From NCBI GenBank assembly GCA_963666705.2, contig CAXXKO010000013.1, positions 37,187-101,186 on the forward strand: a stretch of DNA of 64,000 bases, written 5' to 3'. Source of the stretch: G963666705 sp963666705. GTDB taxonomy: Bacteria; Pseudomonadota; Alphaproteobacteria; CADEGL01. Both the position numbers and the translations under genes were made by a program. This document shows, in pieces, positions 1-8,629 of the stretch (its first letter is position 1; every line of letters starts with the position of its first letter). A model generated the notes under the pieces. That model did no database searches. It had not been told where the DNA came from and saw nothing but the letters and a program-made list of their open reading frames with translations.

Positions 1-524
1 CCAGGACCGCGGCGTCAAGGTCGGGCTGCGCTTCACCATGACCGAGCGGACCATCCAATCCCTCGCCGCCATCCTCGACCTCGTGGAGGCGGAGCGGGCC
101 GACAAGTTCTACCTCTCACACCTCGTCTATGCCGGGCGCGGCAACCGCTACCGGGACGAGGATGCGGTCCACGCGACGACGCGCCGGAGGTGAACATCGC
201 CAACATAGACAACCTCGGCAACGTCCATCCCGACAGCTTCTGGTCCCACCACACCCTCGGCAACGTGCGGAAACGGCCCTTCTCGGCCATCTGGCCCGAC
301 ACCTCGGACCCGATCATGGCCGGCCTCAAGGCGAAGCCACGGGCGATTAAGGGCCGCTGCGCCGAATGCCGGCATTTCGAAATCTGCGCCGGCAACACGC
401 GGGTGCGGGCCTACCAGCTCACGGGCGATCCCTGGGCGCGGACCCGGCCTGCTACCTGACCGACGCCGAGATCGGCGTGGCCGCCCCGCGGATGGAGGCG
501 CATCGTGCTGCGGCGACGGCATAG
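1..524 (+). pseudogene. nirJ: Decayed heme d1 biosynthesis radical SAM protein NirJ (C-terminal part)
   Basis: NirJ is a radical SAM enzyme that removes propionate side chains during heme d1 synthesis in the cytoplasm. The gene enters from beyond the left edge. Positions 1-190 encode a NirJ-like stretch (GLRFTMTE, FYLSHLVYAGRGNRYR, then ATTR) that runs into a TGA. The reading then resumes out of frame near 190 with VNIANIDNLGNVHP and the Cys-rich CAECRHFEICAGNTRVRA tail. A second shift near 437-440 moves the last part (DPACYLTDAEIG) into a third frame, ending at TAG 522-524. From memory of the family, about 60 residues between TTR and the VNIANID segment are missing. It overlaps the nirN start. 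An internal deletion plus a frameshift means no working product, unless these are assembly errors. Confidence 0.8.
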
Positions 525-2094
525 CATTCGCGCGGCATACCTGGCCGCGAGTCTCCTACTGTTCGCGGCGGGTGCCGCATCGGCGGCGGGGGAGGGGCCC
601 GGCGCCGGCGCCCTCTATGTCGAGAGCTGCGCCGCCTGCCACGGAGCCGAGCGCCTGGGCGGAAGCGGCCCGGCCCTCCTGCCCGAGAGCCTGGGCCGGC
701 TGCGGCCCGAAAAGGCGGAAGCGGTCATCGCCGAGGGGCGCGTGGCGACCCAAATGCCGGCTTTCGCCGCAACTTTCAGCGCGGCCGAGATCGAGGCGCT
801 GGTCGACCTCATCTACACGGCCCCCGCCACACCACCCCATTGGGGGCCGGCCGAGATCGCCGCCTCCCATCAGGTAATCACCGAGTCATCGAGCCTGCCC
901 GCGCAACCCGTCCACGAATCCGACCCCCTCAACCTCTTCGTCGTGGTCGAGAGTGGCGACCACCACGTCACCATCCTCGACGGCGATACCTTCGAGCCCA
1001 TCCACCGCTTCGCGAGCCACTTCGCGCTCCATGGCAGGCCCAAGTTCTCGCCCCGCGGCCGCTTCGTCTATTTCGCCTCGCGCGATGGCTGGATCACCAA
1101 GTTCGACCTCCACAGCCTCGTGACGGTGGCCGAGGTGCGGGCCGGCATCAACACCCGCAACCTCGCCATCTCCCATGACGGCCGTCTCGTGGCCGTGGCG
1201 AACACCCTGCCCCATACCCTCGTCATGCTGGACGCGGTGGATCTCACCCCCCTCGCCGTGATCCCGGTCGAGGACATGCACGGCAAGACCACCTCGCGGG
1301 TGAGCGCCGTCTACACCGCGGCCCCGCGTGAGAGGTTCATCGTCGCCCTCAAGGACGTACCGGAGGTCTGGGAGATCCCCTACGGCGCGGGCGCGCGGCC
1401 CGTCCTGACCGGCCTCGCGCACAGCCACGAACAGGGCATGGGGGAAGTGCTGACGGATGACGCGGCGCCCTTCCCCATTCGCCGCATCGAGCTTGGCGAG
1501 CCGCTCGACGATTTCTTCTTCGATCCGCCCTACCGCCACCTCTTCGGCTCGGCCCGCGAGGGCGGCCGGGCGGTCGTCGTGCATCTCGACGTGGGGCGCG
1601 AGATCGCCGAGGTTCCGGTGGGCGGCCTGCCCCACCTCGGGTCCGGCATCTCTTGGCGCTACCAGGGGCGGCCCGTCCTCGCCACGCCCAACCTGCGCGA
1701 GGGCGTCGTGAGCGTCATCGACATGGGCGATTGGAACGTGGTGGGCCGCGTCGAGACCCTCGGCCCAGGCTTCTTCCTGCGCAGCCACGAGAACACGCCC
1801 TATGCCTGGACCGACGTCTTCTTCGGCAAGGACCACGATGCCGTCCATGTGATCGACAAGCGCACGCTCGAGATCGTCAAGACCCTGCGCCCGGCCCCCG
1901 GCAAGACGGCGGCCCATGTGGAGTTCACCCGCGACGGCCGCTACGCGCTGGTCAGCATATGGGAGATGGACGGCGCCATCGTCGTCTACGACGCCGAGAC
2001 CCTGGAGGAGGTGAAGCGCATCCCCTTCGTAAAACCCTCGGGCAAATACAATGTCTTCAACAAGATCACCCTCTCCGAGGGGACCAGTCATTAG
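505..2094 (+). CDS. nirN: NirN, cytochrome c / d1-type heme d1 maturation protein
   Basis: NirN is a periplasmic c-type cytochrome with a d1-type beta-propeller that oxidises dihydro-heme d1 at the end of heme d1 synthesis for cd1 nitrite reductase. The start is GTG at 505. Residues 1-28 form a signal peptide (Arg-rich start, then LAASLLLFAAGAASAA). The c-type domain has CAACH at 42-46 and a likely axial Met in TQMPAF near residue 84. The rest is a d1-propeller, ending in the family-typical PSGKYNVFNKI and SEGTSH. The 529-residue length is close to NirN and shorter than most NirS proteins, which together with the C-terminus favours NirN over NirS. It overlaps the nirJ remnant by 20 bases, as expected within a nir operon. 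Confidence 0.85.
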   Translation: MLRRRHSIRAAYLAASLLLFAAGAASAAGEGPGAGALYVESCAACHGAERLGGSGPALLPESLGRLRPEKAEAVIAEGRVATQMPAFAATFSAAEIEALVDLIYTAPATPPHWGPAEIAASHQVITESSSLPAQPVHESDPLNLFVVVESGDHHVTILDGDTFEPIHRFASHFALHGRPKFSPRGRFVYFASRDGWITKFDLHSLVTVAEVRAGINTRNLAISHDGRLVAVANTLPHTLVMLDAVDLTPLAVIPVEDMHGKTTSRVSAVYTAAPRERFIVALKDVPEVWEIPYGAGARPVLTGLAHSHEQGMGEVLTDDAAPFPIRRIELGEPLDDFFFDPPYRHLFGSAREGGRAVVVHLDVGREIAEVPVGGLPHLGSGISWRYQGRPVLATPNLREGVVSVIDMGDWNVVGRVETLGPGFFLRSHENTPYAWTDVFFGKDHDAVHVIDKRTLEIVKTLRPAPGKTAAHVEFTRDGRYALVSIWEMDGAIVVYDAETLEEVKRIPFVKPSGKYNVFNKITLSEGTSH

Positions 2095-2838
2095 TCCCCG
2101 GGCGCGCCCTGGGCCGACGCGGCCCTCGTCCTGTGCGCCCACGGCGCACGGGGCCGCTCCCCCAGCGCGGCGGCCCACGCCCGCGCGATCCGTGCGCGCG
2201 CGCTTTTCGCCGAGGTCCAGGCCTGCTGCCTGTGCGGCGAGCCGGGCCTGCCCGAGACCCTCGATAGGGTTCGTGCCCAACGGGTCTTCCTCGTGCCCAT
2301 GATGATGGCTGACGGCCACACCACGCGCGGCATTCTCACGCACCTGCTCGCCTCCCGCCGCCGGGCCAAGGGCGGCCCCGAGATCGTGTCCTGCCAGCCG
2401 GTCGGCCTCAACCCCGGCCGCGCGGACATGATCGCCGAACGGGCGGCCGAGGTCCGCCGGGCGGCGGGCTGGGCGCCGGCGGACGTGTCCCTCCTCCTCG
2501 TCGCCCACGGCGCCGCGCGGGCCCGGGGCTCGCGGCGCGCCGCCGAGGCCCATGCCGAGAGCATCCGCAAGATGGGCGGTTTCGCCGCTGTCGCAACGGC
2601 GTTCCTCGAGGAGGATCCGACCGTGCCCGCGGCCCTGGCGGCCCTGCCGACACGGGACTGCATCGCCGTCGGCCTCTTCGCCGAGCACGGCTGTCACGGC
2701 GAGGAGGACCTGCCGCGCCTGTTGGCGGGGGGCGGGCGTAACGCGATCTATGCCGGGCCCATCGGCGCCGACGCCCGCCTAAGCGCGCTGGTCGTACAGC
2801 AGGTCGCTGCCGCCGGCGCTCTCCGCGGCGCCGCCTGA
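2095..2838 (+). CDS. Sirohydrochlorin chelatase (CbiX/SirB)-like protein, start unresolved
   Basis: The CbiX/SirB family inserts metal into sirohydrochlorin; siroheme is the precursor of heme d1, which fits the nir context. Two CbiX-like halves are visible: ALVLCAHGARGRSPSAA followed by VFLVPMMMADGHTTRG, and later SLLLVAHGAARARGS followed by LFAEHGCHGEEDLP. The open frame starts directly after the nirN TAG, in the same frame, yet has no ATG, GTG or TTG before the GTG at 2290, which would cut off the first HG motif. Either a small indel or substitution has removed the start, or it is made by readthrough or a non-canonical start. An ATG at 2051 in another frame would reach it after one shift. 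Function is likely by homology; integrity is uncertain. Confidence 0.6.
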   Translation, partial: SPGAPWADAALVLCAHGARGRSPSAAAHARAIRARALFAEVQACCLCGEPGLPETLDRVRAQRVFLVPMMMADGHTTRGILTHLLASRRRAKGGPEIVSCQPVGLNPGRADMIAERAAEVRRAAGWAPADVSLLLVAHGAARARGSRRAAEAHAESIRKMGGFAAVATAFLEEDPTVPAALAALPTRDCIAVGLFAEHGCHGEEDLPRLLAGGGRNAIYAGPIGADARLSALVVQQVAAAGALRGAA

Positions 2839-2942
2839 CACGACCTCGGCCCAGATCGGGCCGGTTCCATATCGATCCCGATTCTTGCTAGCTTGCCCGG
2901 CAAGGTCGTCCCTTGAATCGTTTAAAGCGGGGAAGAACGGGC

Positions 2943-4481
2943 ATGGCGAAATCGAAAGCGTCGGAAGAAGAGCTTGGCGGCCCGCGCCCGGACCTGGCGG
3001 CGGTGATCGAGGCCAAGGCGGCGACCCTCGACGAGGCGCGGCCGCAGGCGGTTGCGAAGCGCGCGGCGACCGGCCAGCGGACGGCGCGCCAGAACATCGC
3101 CGACATGATCGACGCGGGCAGCTTCCAGGAATACGGCCAGCTCTCGACGCCCGCCTTCGGCTACCTCGAAGGCGCCGCCGATGGCCCGGTGATCGGCACC
3201 GCGACCATGGACGGTGCCCGCATCGCCATCGCCGCTTACGACTACACCGTCCACGGCGGCAGCCAATCGACCATCAGCCACGCCAAGTTCGACCGCATGC
3301 TCCATGTGGTCCACGAATTGCGGTTGCCGCTGGTGTTGTGGGCCGAGGGCGCCGGCTGGCGCGCCCACGACGACAATATCAATGCCCGGTTCTACGAGGA
3401 GACCTTCGCCATGATGGCGCGGCTCTCGGGCCACGTCCCCACTGTCTCGATCGTGGCCGGCCGCTGCTTCGCCGGGAACGCGAACCTCGTGGGCCTCTGC
3501 GACACGGTCATCGCCACCAGGGCGGCGACCCTCGGCATGGCCGGCCCGCCCCTCGTCGAGGCCGCGCTCGGCGTCAAGATGACGCCCGAGGAACTCGGCC
3601 CGGCCGCGCTGCACGAGGAGGCCGGCGGCATCGACGTCCTGGCCGAGGACGAGGCGGAGGCGGCGCGCATCGCCCGCCAGTACCTGGGCTATTTCGGCGG
3701 CCCAGGCGCGCCGGGCGCGGCGCCCGACACCCTGGCCCTACGCGGCGTGGTGCCGGAGAACCGCCGCCGCGCCTACGACGTGCGCAAGGTCATCGACGGC
3801 ATTGCCGATGTGGGCTCGATCCTCGAATTGCGGCCGCGTTTCGGCCGCGCCGCCGTTGTCGCCCTGGTCAAGGTCGAGGGCCGGCCCATGGGGGTCATCG
3901 CCAACCAGCCCATGGTCCTCGCCGGTGCCATGGACAGCCCGGCCTGCGACAAGATCGCCCGCTTCATCCAGCTCTGTGACGCCCACGACATCCCCAAGCT
4001 CTATCTCGTCGATACCCCCGGCTTGATGATCGGGCGGGAGACGGAGGCGACGGCCCTGGTCCGCCACAGCGCCCGCGTGTTGACGGCGAACACGAACGCC
4101 ACGACCCCCTTCATGACGGTGGTCCTGCGCAAGGCCTACGGGGTCGGCATGTACGTCATGGGCTCCCTCGCCATCCGCCCGTCGCTCCTGGTCGGCTGGC
4201 CGACGGCCGAGCTGGGCAGCATGGGCCTCGAGGGTGCGGCCAAGATCGTGCACCGGAAGGCGCTCGAGGCGCTGCCGGACGAGAAGGCGCGGCGCGCGCG
4301 CGAGCGCGAGATCGCCGACGACCTCCTGCGCCAGAACACCGCACTCACCATGGCCCGGCGGTTCGAGGTCGACGACATCATCGACCCGGCCGAGACCCGC
4401 GCCGCCGTGGTTCGTTTCCTGACCTCCTTGCCGCCGGTCCATCCCCGCACGGGGCGCAAGCGCATCGTCGACAACTGGTGA
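2943..4481 (+). CDS. Acyl-CoA carboxylase carboxyltransferase (beta) subunit
   Basis: The beta subunit transfers the carboxyl group from biotin to an acyl-CoA (the propionyl-, methylcrotonyl- or acetyl-CoA carboxylase group). The protein is about 512 residues, normal for the family. It contains the carboxyltransferase crotonase-like fold, with DGARIAIAAYDYTVHGGSQS in the N-half and, in the C-half, LYLVDTPGLMIGRETE, VVLRKAYGVGMYVMGS and WPTAELGSMGLEGA, the usual carboxyltransferase signatures. ATG 2943 is chosen over a TTG 30 bases upstream because GGGGAAGA sits just before it. No biotin carboxylase or biotin carrier gene is beside it, so the alpha partner must lie elsewhere and the exact acyl-CoA cannot be told. 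Confidence 0.85.
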   Translation: MAKSKASEEELGGPRPDLAAVIEAKAATLDEARPQAVAKRAATGQRTARQNIADMIDAGSFQEYGQLSTPAFGYLEGAADGPVIGTATMDGARIAIAAYDYTVHGGSQSTISHAKFDRMLHVVHELRLPLVLWAEGAGWRAHDDNINARFYEETFAMMARLSGHVPTVSIVAGRCFAGNANLVGLCDTVIATRAATLGMAGPPLVEAALGVKMTPEELGPAALHEEAGGIDVLAEDEAEAARIARQYLGYFGGPGAPGAAPDTLALRGVVPENRRRAYDVRKVIDGIADVGSILELRPRFGRAAVVALVKVEGRPMGVIANQPMVLAGAMDSPACDKIARFIQLCDAHDIPKLYLVDTPGLMIGRETEATALVRHSARVLTANTNATTPFMTVVLRKAYGVGMYVMGSLAIRPSLLVGWPTAELGSMGLEGAAKIVHRKALEALPDEKARRAREREIADDLLRQNTALTMARRFEVDDIIDPAETRAAVVRFLTSLPPVHPRTGRKRIVDNW

Positions 4482-4499
4482 CGGAGGGCGCGCACCGGG

Positions 4500-5516
4500 T
4501 CAGTCGAAGCGTTTTCGCGGCCGCGCTTCCCACATCTCGCGAGCAAGCCCTTCGGCCGCTTCGACCGTCGCCGCGCGGCCGAGGAGCTTGAGGGCGACGG
4601 CGGCGGTGCCGACGACGGCGGCTTCGGGTCCGGGCGTCTCGATCCCACCACGCCACAGGGCGCCGATGCGCCCAGGCTCGAGAGGCTCGCCCCGCCACTT
4701 GTGGCTCGCCGGCTTGGTGAGGGCGGGCCAGACGTCCTCGCCCGCCACGCCACCGTCGAGGGTGAGCGCCCGGCACGGCTTCTCGGGATTGCGCTGCACC
4801 TCTCCGGCCCCGCCCTTGAAGATGGCGGCGCGGGGCTGGCCGAGGCGGCGCGCCGTCTCCAGGTGGGTCTCCAGGTAGGTCGGGTGGAAGACGCCCTGCA
4901 TCATGGCCGGGGCGTTGCCCGGGTTGATCTCGCGCGCGAAGGTGTTGGCCGGCGAGCGCACGCCCAGGAGCGGGCGCAGCTCGAAGAGGCGCACAAGCGC
5001 CGGGCAGAAGGACGCGAGCGGCAGGTAGGCGAAGCCCGAGGCCGCGAGCGCCTCCCCCGCTTCGTCCGGGGACCGGCAAGGGCGGATGCCGAGCGCCGCG
5101 AGCACCGCCGGCGTGGTGACCGGCCCGGTGCCCTCGATGCCGTGCATGAGTACGCGCACGCCGTTCTCCGCCAGGAGCAGCGCTGCGAGCAGGAAGTAGG
5201 GGAGCTGGCGGTGCCGGTCGGCGTAGGACGGCCAGTCGAGGTCGGCCGCCGGTATCGCCCCATCGGTGAATGCCGCGCGCGCAGCGAGCGCGAAGCCGGC
5301 GAGCTCGGCCGGGCTTTCCTTGCGGTAGCGCATGATGAGGAGGAAGGCGCCGAGCTGCACCGGCTCCACGGAGCCGGCGAGGATCATCTCCATGGCCGTC
5401 TCCGCCTCGCCCTCGTCGAGCGCGCGCGAGAGCTTCGAGCCCCTGCCGATGGTGCGCACGAATTCGGCGAAGGGGTGCGGCCCCGCTGGGGCGGCCGGCG
5501 CGGCTTCGGCGGTCAA
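4500..5516 (-). CDS. YbiB/TrpD2-like glycosyltransferase-fold protein
   Basis: It resembles the TrpD2/YbiB group, relatives of anthranilate phosphoribosyltransferase that lack proven transferase activity; E. coli YbiB is reported to bind nucleic acid. About 338 residues, usual for the group. An N-terminal helical domain (FAEFVRTIGRGSKLSRALDEGEA) is followed by the nucleoside-transferase-like domain with LMHGIEGTG, GVRSPANTFAREINPGNAP and FKGGAGEVQRNPEKPC. The start is TTG at 5516, preceded by GGAGGA eight bases upstream; the open frame extends further up but holds no better signal. It is convergent with the carboxylase gene, with an 18-base gap. The biochemical role is not certain. Confidence 0.75.
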   Translation of the reverse strand: MTAEAAPAAPAGPHPFAEFVRTIGRGSKLSRALDEGEAETAMEMILAGSVEPVQLGAFLLIMRYRKESPAELAGFALAARAAFTDGAIPAADLDWPSYADRHRQLPYFLLAALLLAENGVRVLMHGIEGTGPVTTPAVLAALGIRPCRSPDEAGEALAASGFAYLPLASFCPALVRLFELRPLLGVRSPANTFAREINPGNAPAMMQGVFHPTYLETHLETARRLGQPRAAIFKGGAGEVQRNPEKPCRALTLDGGVAGEDVWPALTKPASHKWRGEPLEPGRIGALWRGGIETPGPEAAVVGTAAVALKLLGRAATVEAAEGLAREMWEARPRKRFD

Positions 5517-5623
5517 GTTCCGGCTCCTCCAATTGCGCTGGCATGATAGCGTCGCGCGGTGCCGCCTACACCCTCTGAGCGACAACGAGCGATCGGCGGC
5601 AAACGCTAGCCCCCGCCGCCCTC

Positions 5624-5763
5624 CTCACCCTTCGACAGGCTCAGGGTGAGGCCCTCATGCCGAGCTTGTCGAAGTATGAGGGCCGGTCGGGTGGGTTGGC
5701 TCAGGGTGAGGCCCTCATGCTGAGCCTCCTCATCCTGAGCCTGTCGAGGTATGAGGGCCGGGG
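5624..5763. repeat. REP-like palindromic repeats, locus 1
   Basis: Two inverted-repeat units occur back to back. Each has a left arm (CTTCGACAGGCTCAG, or a form cut to TCAGGGTGAGG) facing a right arm related to CTGAGCCTGTCGAAG. The arms could fold into hairpins. The block fills most of the gap between the YbiB-like gene start and the extradiol dioxygenase stop. The same family recurs at five other loci in the window. Confidence 0.85.
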
Positions 5764-5791
5764 AGGCGGCGCGCGTTCACGCAATCCTAGC

Positions 5792-6679
5792 CTACTCCAC
5801 CGCCTCGGGCTTCTGGCCGGGAACGTCCATGACATGGTGGCCCCATTCGCTGGCCGAGGTCATGTGGCGGATTCGCCAGGTGGCGTCGTCCACGTGGATG
5901 CCGCCCCAGCCGTACTCCACCTGGAAGCCGCTCGGCCCCACCATGTAGAAGGAGACCACGCCGTCGTTGGTGTGACGGCCCAGGGTCTCGGTGACCGGCA
6001 CGCCCGCCTCCCGGCAGCGATCGAGGGCATGGCCCACGTCGTCGAGCGTCGCGACCTCGATCATGATGTGGTCGAGGCCCCGGCCCAGGCTCTGGAGGGC
6101 GAGGCTGTGCTCGCGCCCGTCGGCGCAACGCAGGAAGACGGCCGTGATCTCTGTCGCGCCGTAGGGAAAGGCGATGTAGTCGCTGACCTTGAGGCCCAGC
6201 ACGCCGGTATAGAACCGCTCCGCCGCGCGCCAGTCGGCAATGCCGAGAGCCACGTGGCCGAGGGCGACGAAGCCGGACACGGCGCTCGTGGGCGCGAGGG
6301 GCTCGGCCGCCGCCGCGCCGCCACAGAAGAGCTCGAGCGGATGGCCCTCCGGGTCCTCGAGCCGCACCATGGCCGCGACCCCGCGGACCCGGCACAGCGC
6401 GTCCGAGGCGCTCGTGTGGGCGACCCCGGCCGCGTCCAGCTCGCCGCACGCGGCCGCGAGGGCCGCCCGGTCTCCGAGCTCCCAGCCCAGGTAGGAAAGC
6501 CGCCTGTCCTCGCCGGGATGGATCGCCAGGCGGTAGGGGCGCTCGTCGAGGCGCACGGTCCTGGTGCCGTCCGGCCCGGCTGGCCCGGGCGGGGCGCCGA
6601 GGATGTCGGCCGCGAAGGTGGCCCATGCCTCGGGCCGGGCGGCCTCGACACCGAGGTATCCGAGCTTCAGTATCTCCAT
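5792..6679 (-). CDS. Type I extradiol dioxygenase (BphC-like, 2,3-dihydroxybiphenyl 1,2-dioxygenase family)
   Basis: This is a meta-cleavage dioxygenase opening a catechol ring next to the diol, using Fe(II). At 295 residues it is the normal length of two-domain BphC enzymes. Metal ligands can be read in the C-terminal vicinal-oxygen-chelate domain: His142 (LGHVALGI), His204 (GLDHIMIEV) and Glu255 (GFQVEYGWGG), in the spacing known for BphC. It is the third gene of a leftward operon behind the ring-hydroxylating dioxygenase beta subunit (27-base gap), so it probably cleaves a diol derived from that oxygenase. The real substrate is unknown. The signature and context are strong. Confidence 0.88.
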   Translation of the reverse strand: MEILKLGYLGVEAARPEAWATFAADILGAPPGPAGPDGTRTVRLDERPYRLAIHPGEDRRLSYLGWELGDRAALAAACGELDAAGVAHTSASDALCRVRGVAAMVRLEDPEGHPLELFCGGAAAAEPLAPTSAVSGFVALGHVALGIADWRAAERFYTGVLGLKVSDYIAFPYGATEITAVFLRCADGREHSLALQSLGRGLDHIMIEVATLDDVGHALDRCREAGVPVTETLGRHTNDGVVSFYMVGPSGFQVEYGWGGIHVDDATWRIRHMTSASEWGHHVMDVPGQKPEAVE

Positions 6680-6706
6680 GACCGCACTCCCCGCCCCAGC
6701 GTCCCG

Positions 6707-7195
6707 TCAGCCGACGATGAAAGTGAGATTGCCGAGCGCTTCATCGTTGTTGATGAGGCGGACCAGCTTCTCGCGGATCTTCCAGCCCTCGCCGGAGCGG
6801 ACCAGCCGGTGCCGGTTGGTGCCGCCGAAGAGATTCTGTTTGTGGCGCCTCAGCTCCATGAGGACGAAGCGGGATTCGACCATGCAATCGTCCCCGTCGG
6901 CCGGCTCCTTGAGGGTGATGTTGCTCACCAGGCGGCAGGTACGCGACGCCGGCTCCTGCGACCAGAAGAACTCGCTGCGGATGCGGTCGACGCGCTCGCG
7001 CAGCCGCGCCTTGGTGTCGTAGGCGAGGTTGAGCTCCCGCGCCGGGTCCACGTCGGGCTTGTTGCAGGGGATCCAGAGGATGCCGTCGTCCGTGAAGAGG
7101 TCCACCCACGCCTCGTACTCGCCGTCGTCCAGGAGGCGCGCCTCCTCGTAGAGGAAGGCCTCGATCGCCGCCTTGCTCGCGCCGTTTTCCCCCAT
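6707..7195 (-). CDS. Aromatic-ring-hydroxylating dioxygenase, beta (small) subunit
   Basis: The small subunit of a Rieske oxygenase stabilises the alpha3-beta3 assembly. At 162 residues it has the expected length and the cystatin-like SnoaL fold signature: EAFLYEEARLLDDGEYEAW, LFTDDGILWIPCN, then TNRHRLVRSGEGWKIREK. The ATG at 7195 follows the alpha subunit stop by 14 bases, so the two are co-transcribed. It has no catalytic residues of its own. The pairing with an intact Rieske alpha subunit makes the call secure. Confidence 0.9.
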   Translation of the reverse strand: MGENGASKAAIEAFLYEEARLLDDGEYEAWVDLFTDDGILWIPCNKPDVDPARELNLAYDTKARLRERVDRIRSEFFWSQEPASRTCRLVSNITLKEPADGDDCMVESRFVLMELRRHKQNLFGGTNRHRLVRSGEGWKIREKLVRLINNDEALGNLTFIVG

Positions 7196-7209
7196 CCCGA
7201 GTGGCTCCC

Positions 7210-8502
7210 TCAGCCTTCCGCCAGCATGAATTCCTTCCACCGCCGCCAGATGCCGCGCTGCGGCACCTCGTCGGTGAATTGCCCGAACACCTTCCCATCC
7301 TCGTGCACCTCGCGGTCGATGCCGCGCTCGTAGAGCAGCCATTCCATGGGGGTGGCTTTCATGCCTTCCCACTGGCGCTCGAACATTTCGAGGTCGTCGG
7401 GCGCGCCGAAGCCGGCCGGGCCGTAGAAATCCTCGTGGGAACGCAGGCGCATGGTGTTGACCGCGGCGGGCGCGCCCTTGAGGAGGGCGGGGTAGGCATC
7501 GACCTCGGTCCGGTCGTGGCTGATGGGCCGGACGACGCGGACCTGCACGTTGATGAGGATCAGGTTCGGATAGACCAGCAGGTTGAACCCGTCGCCGCCC
7601 CGGAATGACAGGATCTCGCGCCCCCGCTCCTCGCCCAGCCGGTCGATGACGCTTTTCCGGAACGCCGCCTCGATGGCCGGGTCGATGCCGACCCCCATCA
7701 TCTGGCTGCGGTCCACGTGGCGCAGGTCGAGGATGGCGTGGCCGTTGCCGAGATACCCCGACTGGGACGAGGCCGCGCCGTCGTAGCCGAATTGCTCCAG
7801 GACGGCGCCGGCCCCCTTGTCGATGCGCCGGCCGAGGACCTGGAAGAAGCTGCGGTGGGTGACGGCGGGGTGGTAGCCGTCCACGGAGTTCTCGACCTGC
7901 TGCTTCCAGTTGCCCCCGAAGCTGTATTTGAAGACGCCGCTCGTAAGCTCGATCTCGCCAACGGGCGAGAGGTCGACGACGTAGTCGATGAACGGCCGCG
8001 CGTTGCCGAGGTGGTCCTCGAGCGGCACCACGCCCTTATCGAAGCTCGCGAAGATGAAGCCGCGGTAGGTATCGACGCGCGGCACCTGGATGAGGCCCCA
8101 GTCCGCCGGGTCGAAATCCTTGGACTGCCCATCGCGCCAGGGCACGCCGGCCAGGTTGCCGTCGATGTCGTAGCTCCAGCCGTGGTAGGCGCAGAGGAAG
8201 AGCTTGGTCCTGCCGCACGCCTGTTGGCACACGGTCGTGCCGCGGTGGCGGCAGGAATTGACCAGCACCCGGACCTGGCCATCCTTGCCGCGCACGACGA
8301 TGACCGGCTGCCGGCCGATATGCGTCGATTTGAAACACCCGGTCTCGGGCACCTCGCTCTCATGCCCGACATAGACCCAGGTCTTCTCGAAAATGCGCGC
8401 CATCTCCAAATCGAAGACGGCTGGGTCGGTGAAGACGGACCGGTGCACCCGGTCCTCAAGGACCATGGCCTCGATCTCCGCCCGACCGATGGCACCCGGC
8501 AT
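7210..8502 (-). CDS. Aromatic-ring-hydroxylating dioxygenase, alpha subunit (Rieske)
   Basis: This is the catalytic subunit that activates O2 to dihydroxylate or demethylate an aromatic substrate. It has 430 residues from the ATG at 8502. The Rieske 2Fe-2S ligands are Cys84 and His86 (NSCRHRG) and Cys104 and His107 (CAYHGW). The mononuclear iron site is seen at Asp208, His211 and His216 (VDGYHPAVTH), with the late carboxylate in PAGFGAPDDLEMFE. It is the first gene of the alpha-beta-extradiol operon. No ferredoxin or reductase gene is nearby, so electrons must come from partners encoded elsewhere. The substrate cannot be told from sequence. Confidence 0.92.
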   Translation of the reverse strand: MPGAIGRAEIEAMVLEDRVHRSVFTDPAVFDLEMARIFEKTWVYVGHESEVPETGCFKSTHIGRQPVIVVRGKDGQVRVLVNSCRHRGTTVCQQACGRTKLFLCAYHGWSYDIDGNLAGVPWRDGQSKDFDPADWGLIQVPRVDTYRGFIFASFDKGVVPLEDHLGNARPFIDYVVDLSPVGEIELTSGVFKYSFGGNWKQQVENSVDGYHPAVTHRSFFQVLGRRIDKGAGAVLEQFGYDGAASSQSGYLGNGHAILDLRHVDRSQMMGVGIDPAIEAAFRKSVIDRLGEERGREILSFRGGDGFNLLVYPNLILINVQVRVVRPISHDRTEVDAYPALLKGAPAAVNTMRLRSHEDFYGPAGFGAPDDLEMFERQWEGMKATPMEWLLYERGIDREVHEDGKVFGQFTDEVPQRGIWRRWKEFMLAEG

Positions 8503-8629
8503 CGCGCGCTCCCCCTCGAACCCCTTGTGGCCCGACCATCTCAACCTTCCGCGCGAGCCGTGGCGAGTCAATAGCATCCTCGTGTATGCTCTGCGTGGTC
8601 TAAGGGATTCGAAGGGGAGGATTGCAAAA

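Noticed and set aside
505..2094. Calling this gene nirS (cd1 nitrite reductase)
   Set aside because: It is shorter than most NirS, directly follows nirJ, and its C-terminus ends in the SEGTSH block typical of NirN.
886..2697. Open frame of 603 codons on the minus strand across nirN and the chelatase
   Set aside because: Arg/Gly/Asp-rich without family motifs; a shadow of the real genes in high-GC DNA.
5657..7333. Long plus-strand open frame over the extradiol dioxygenase and beta subunit
   Set aside because: It is antisense to two genes with clear metal-site and fold motifs.
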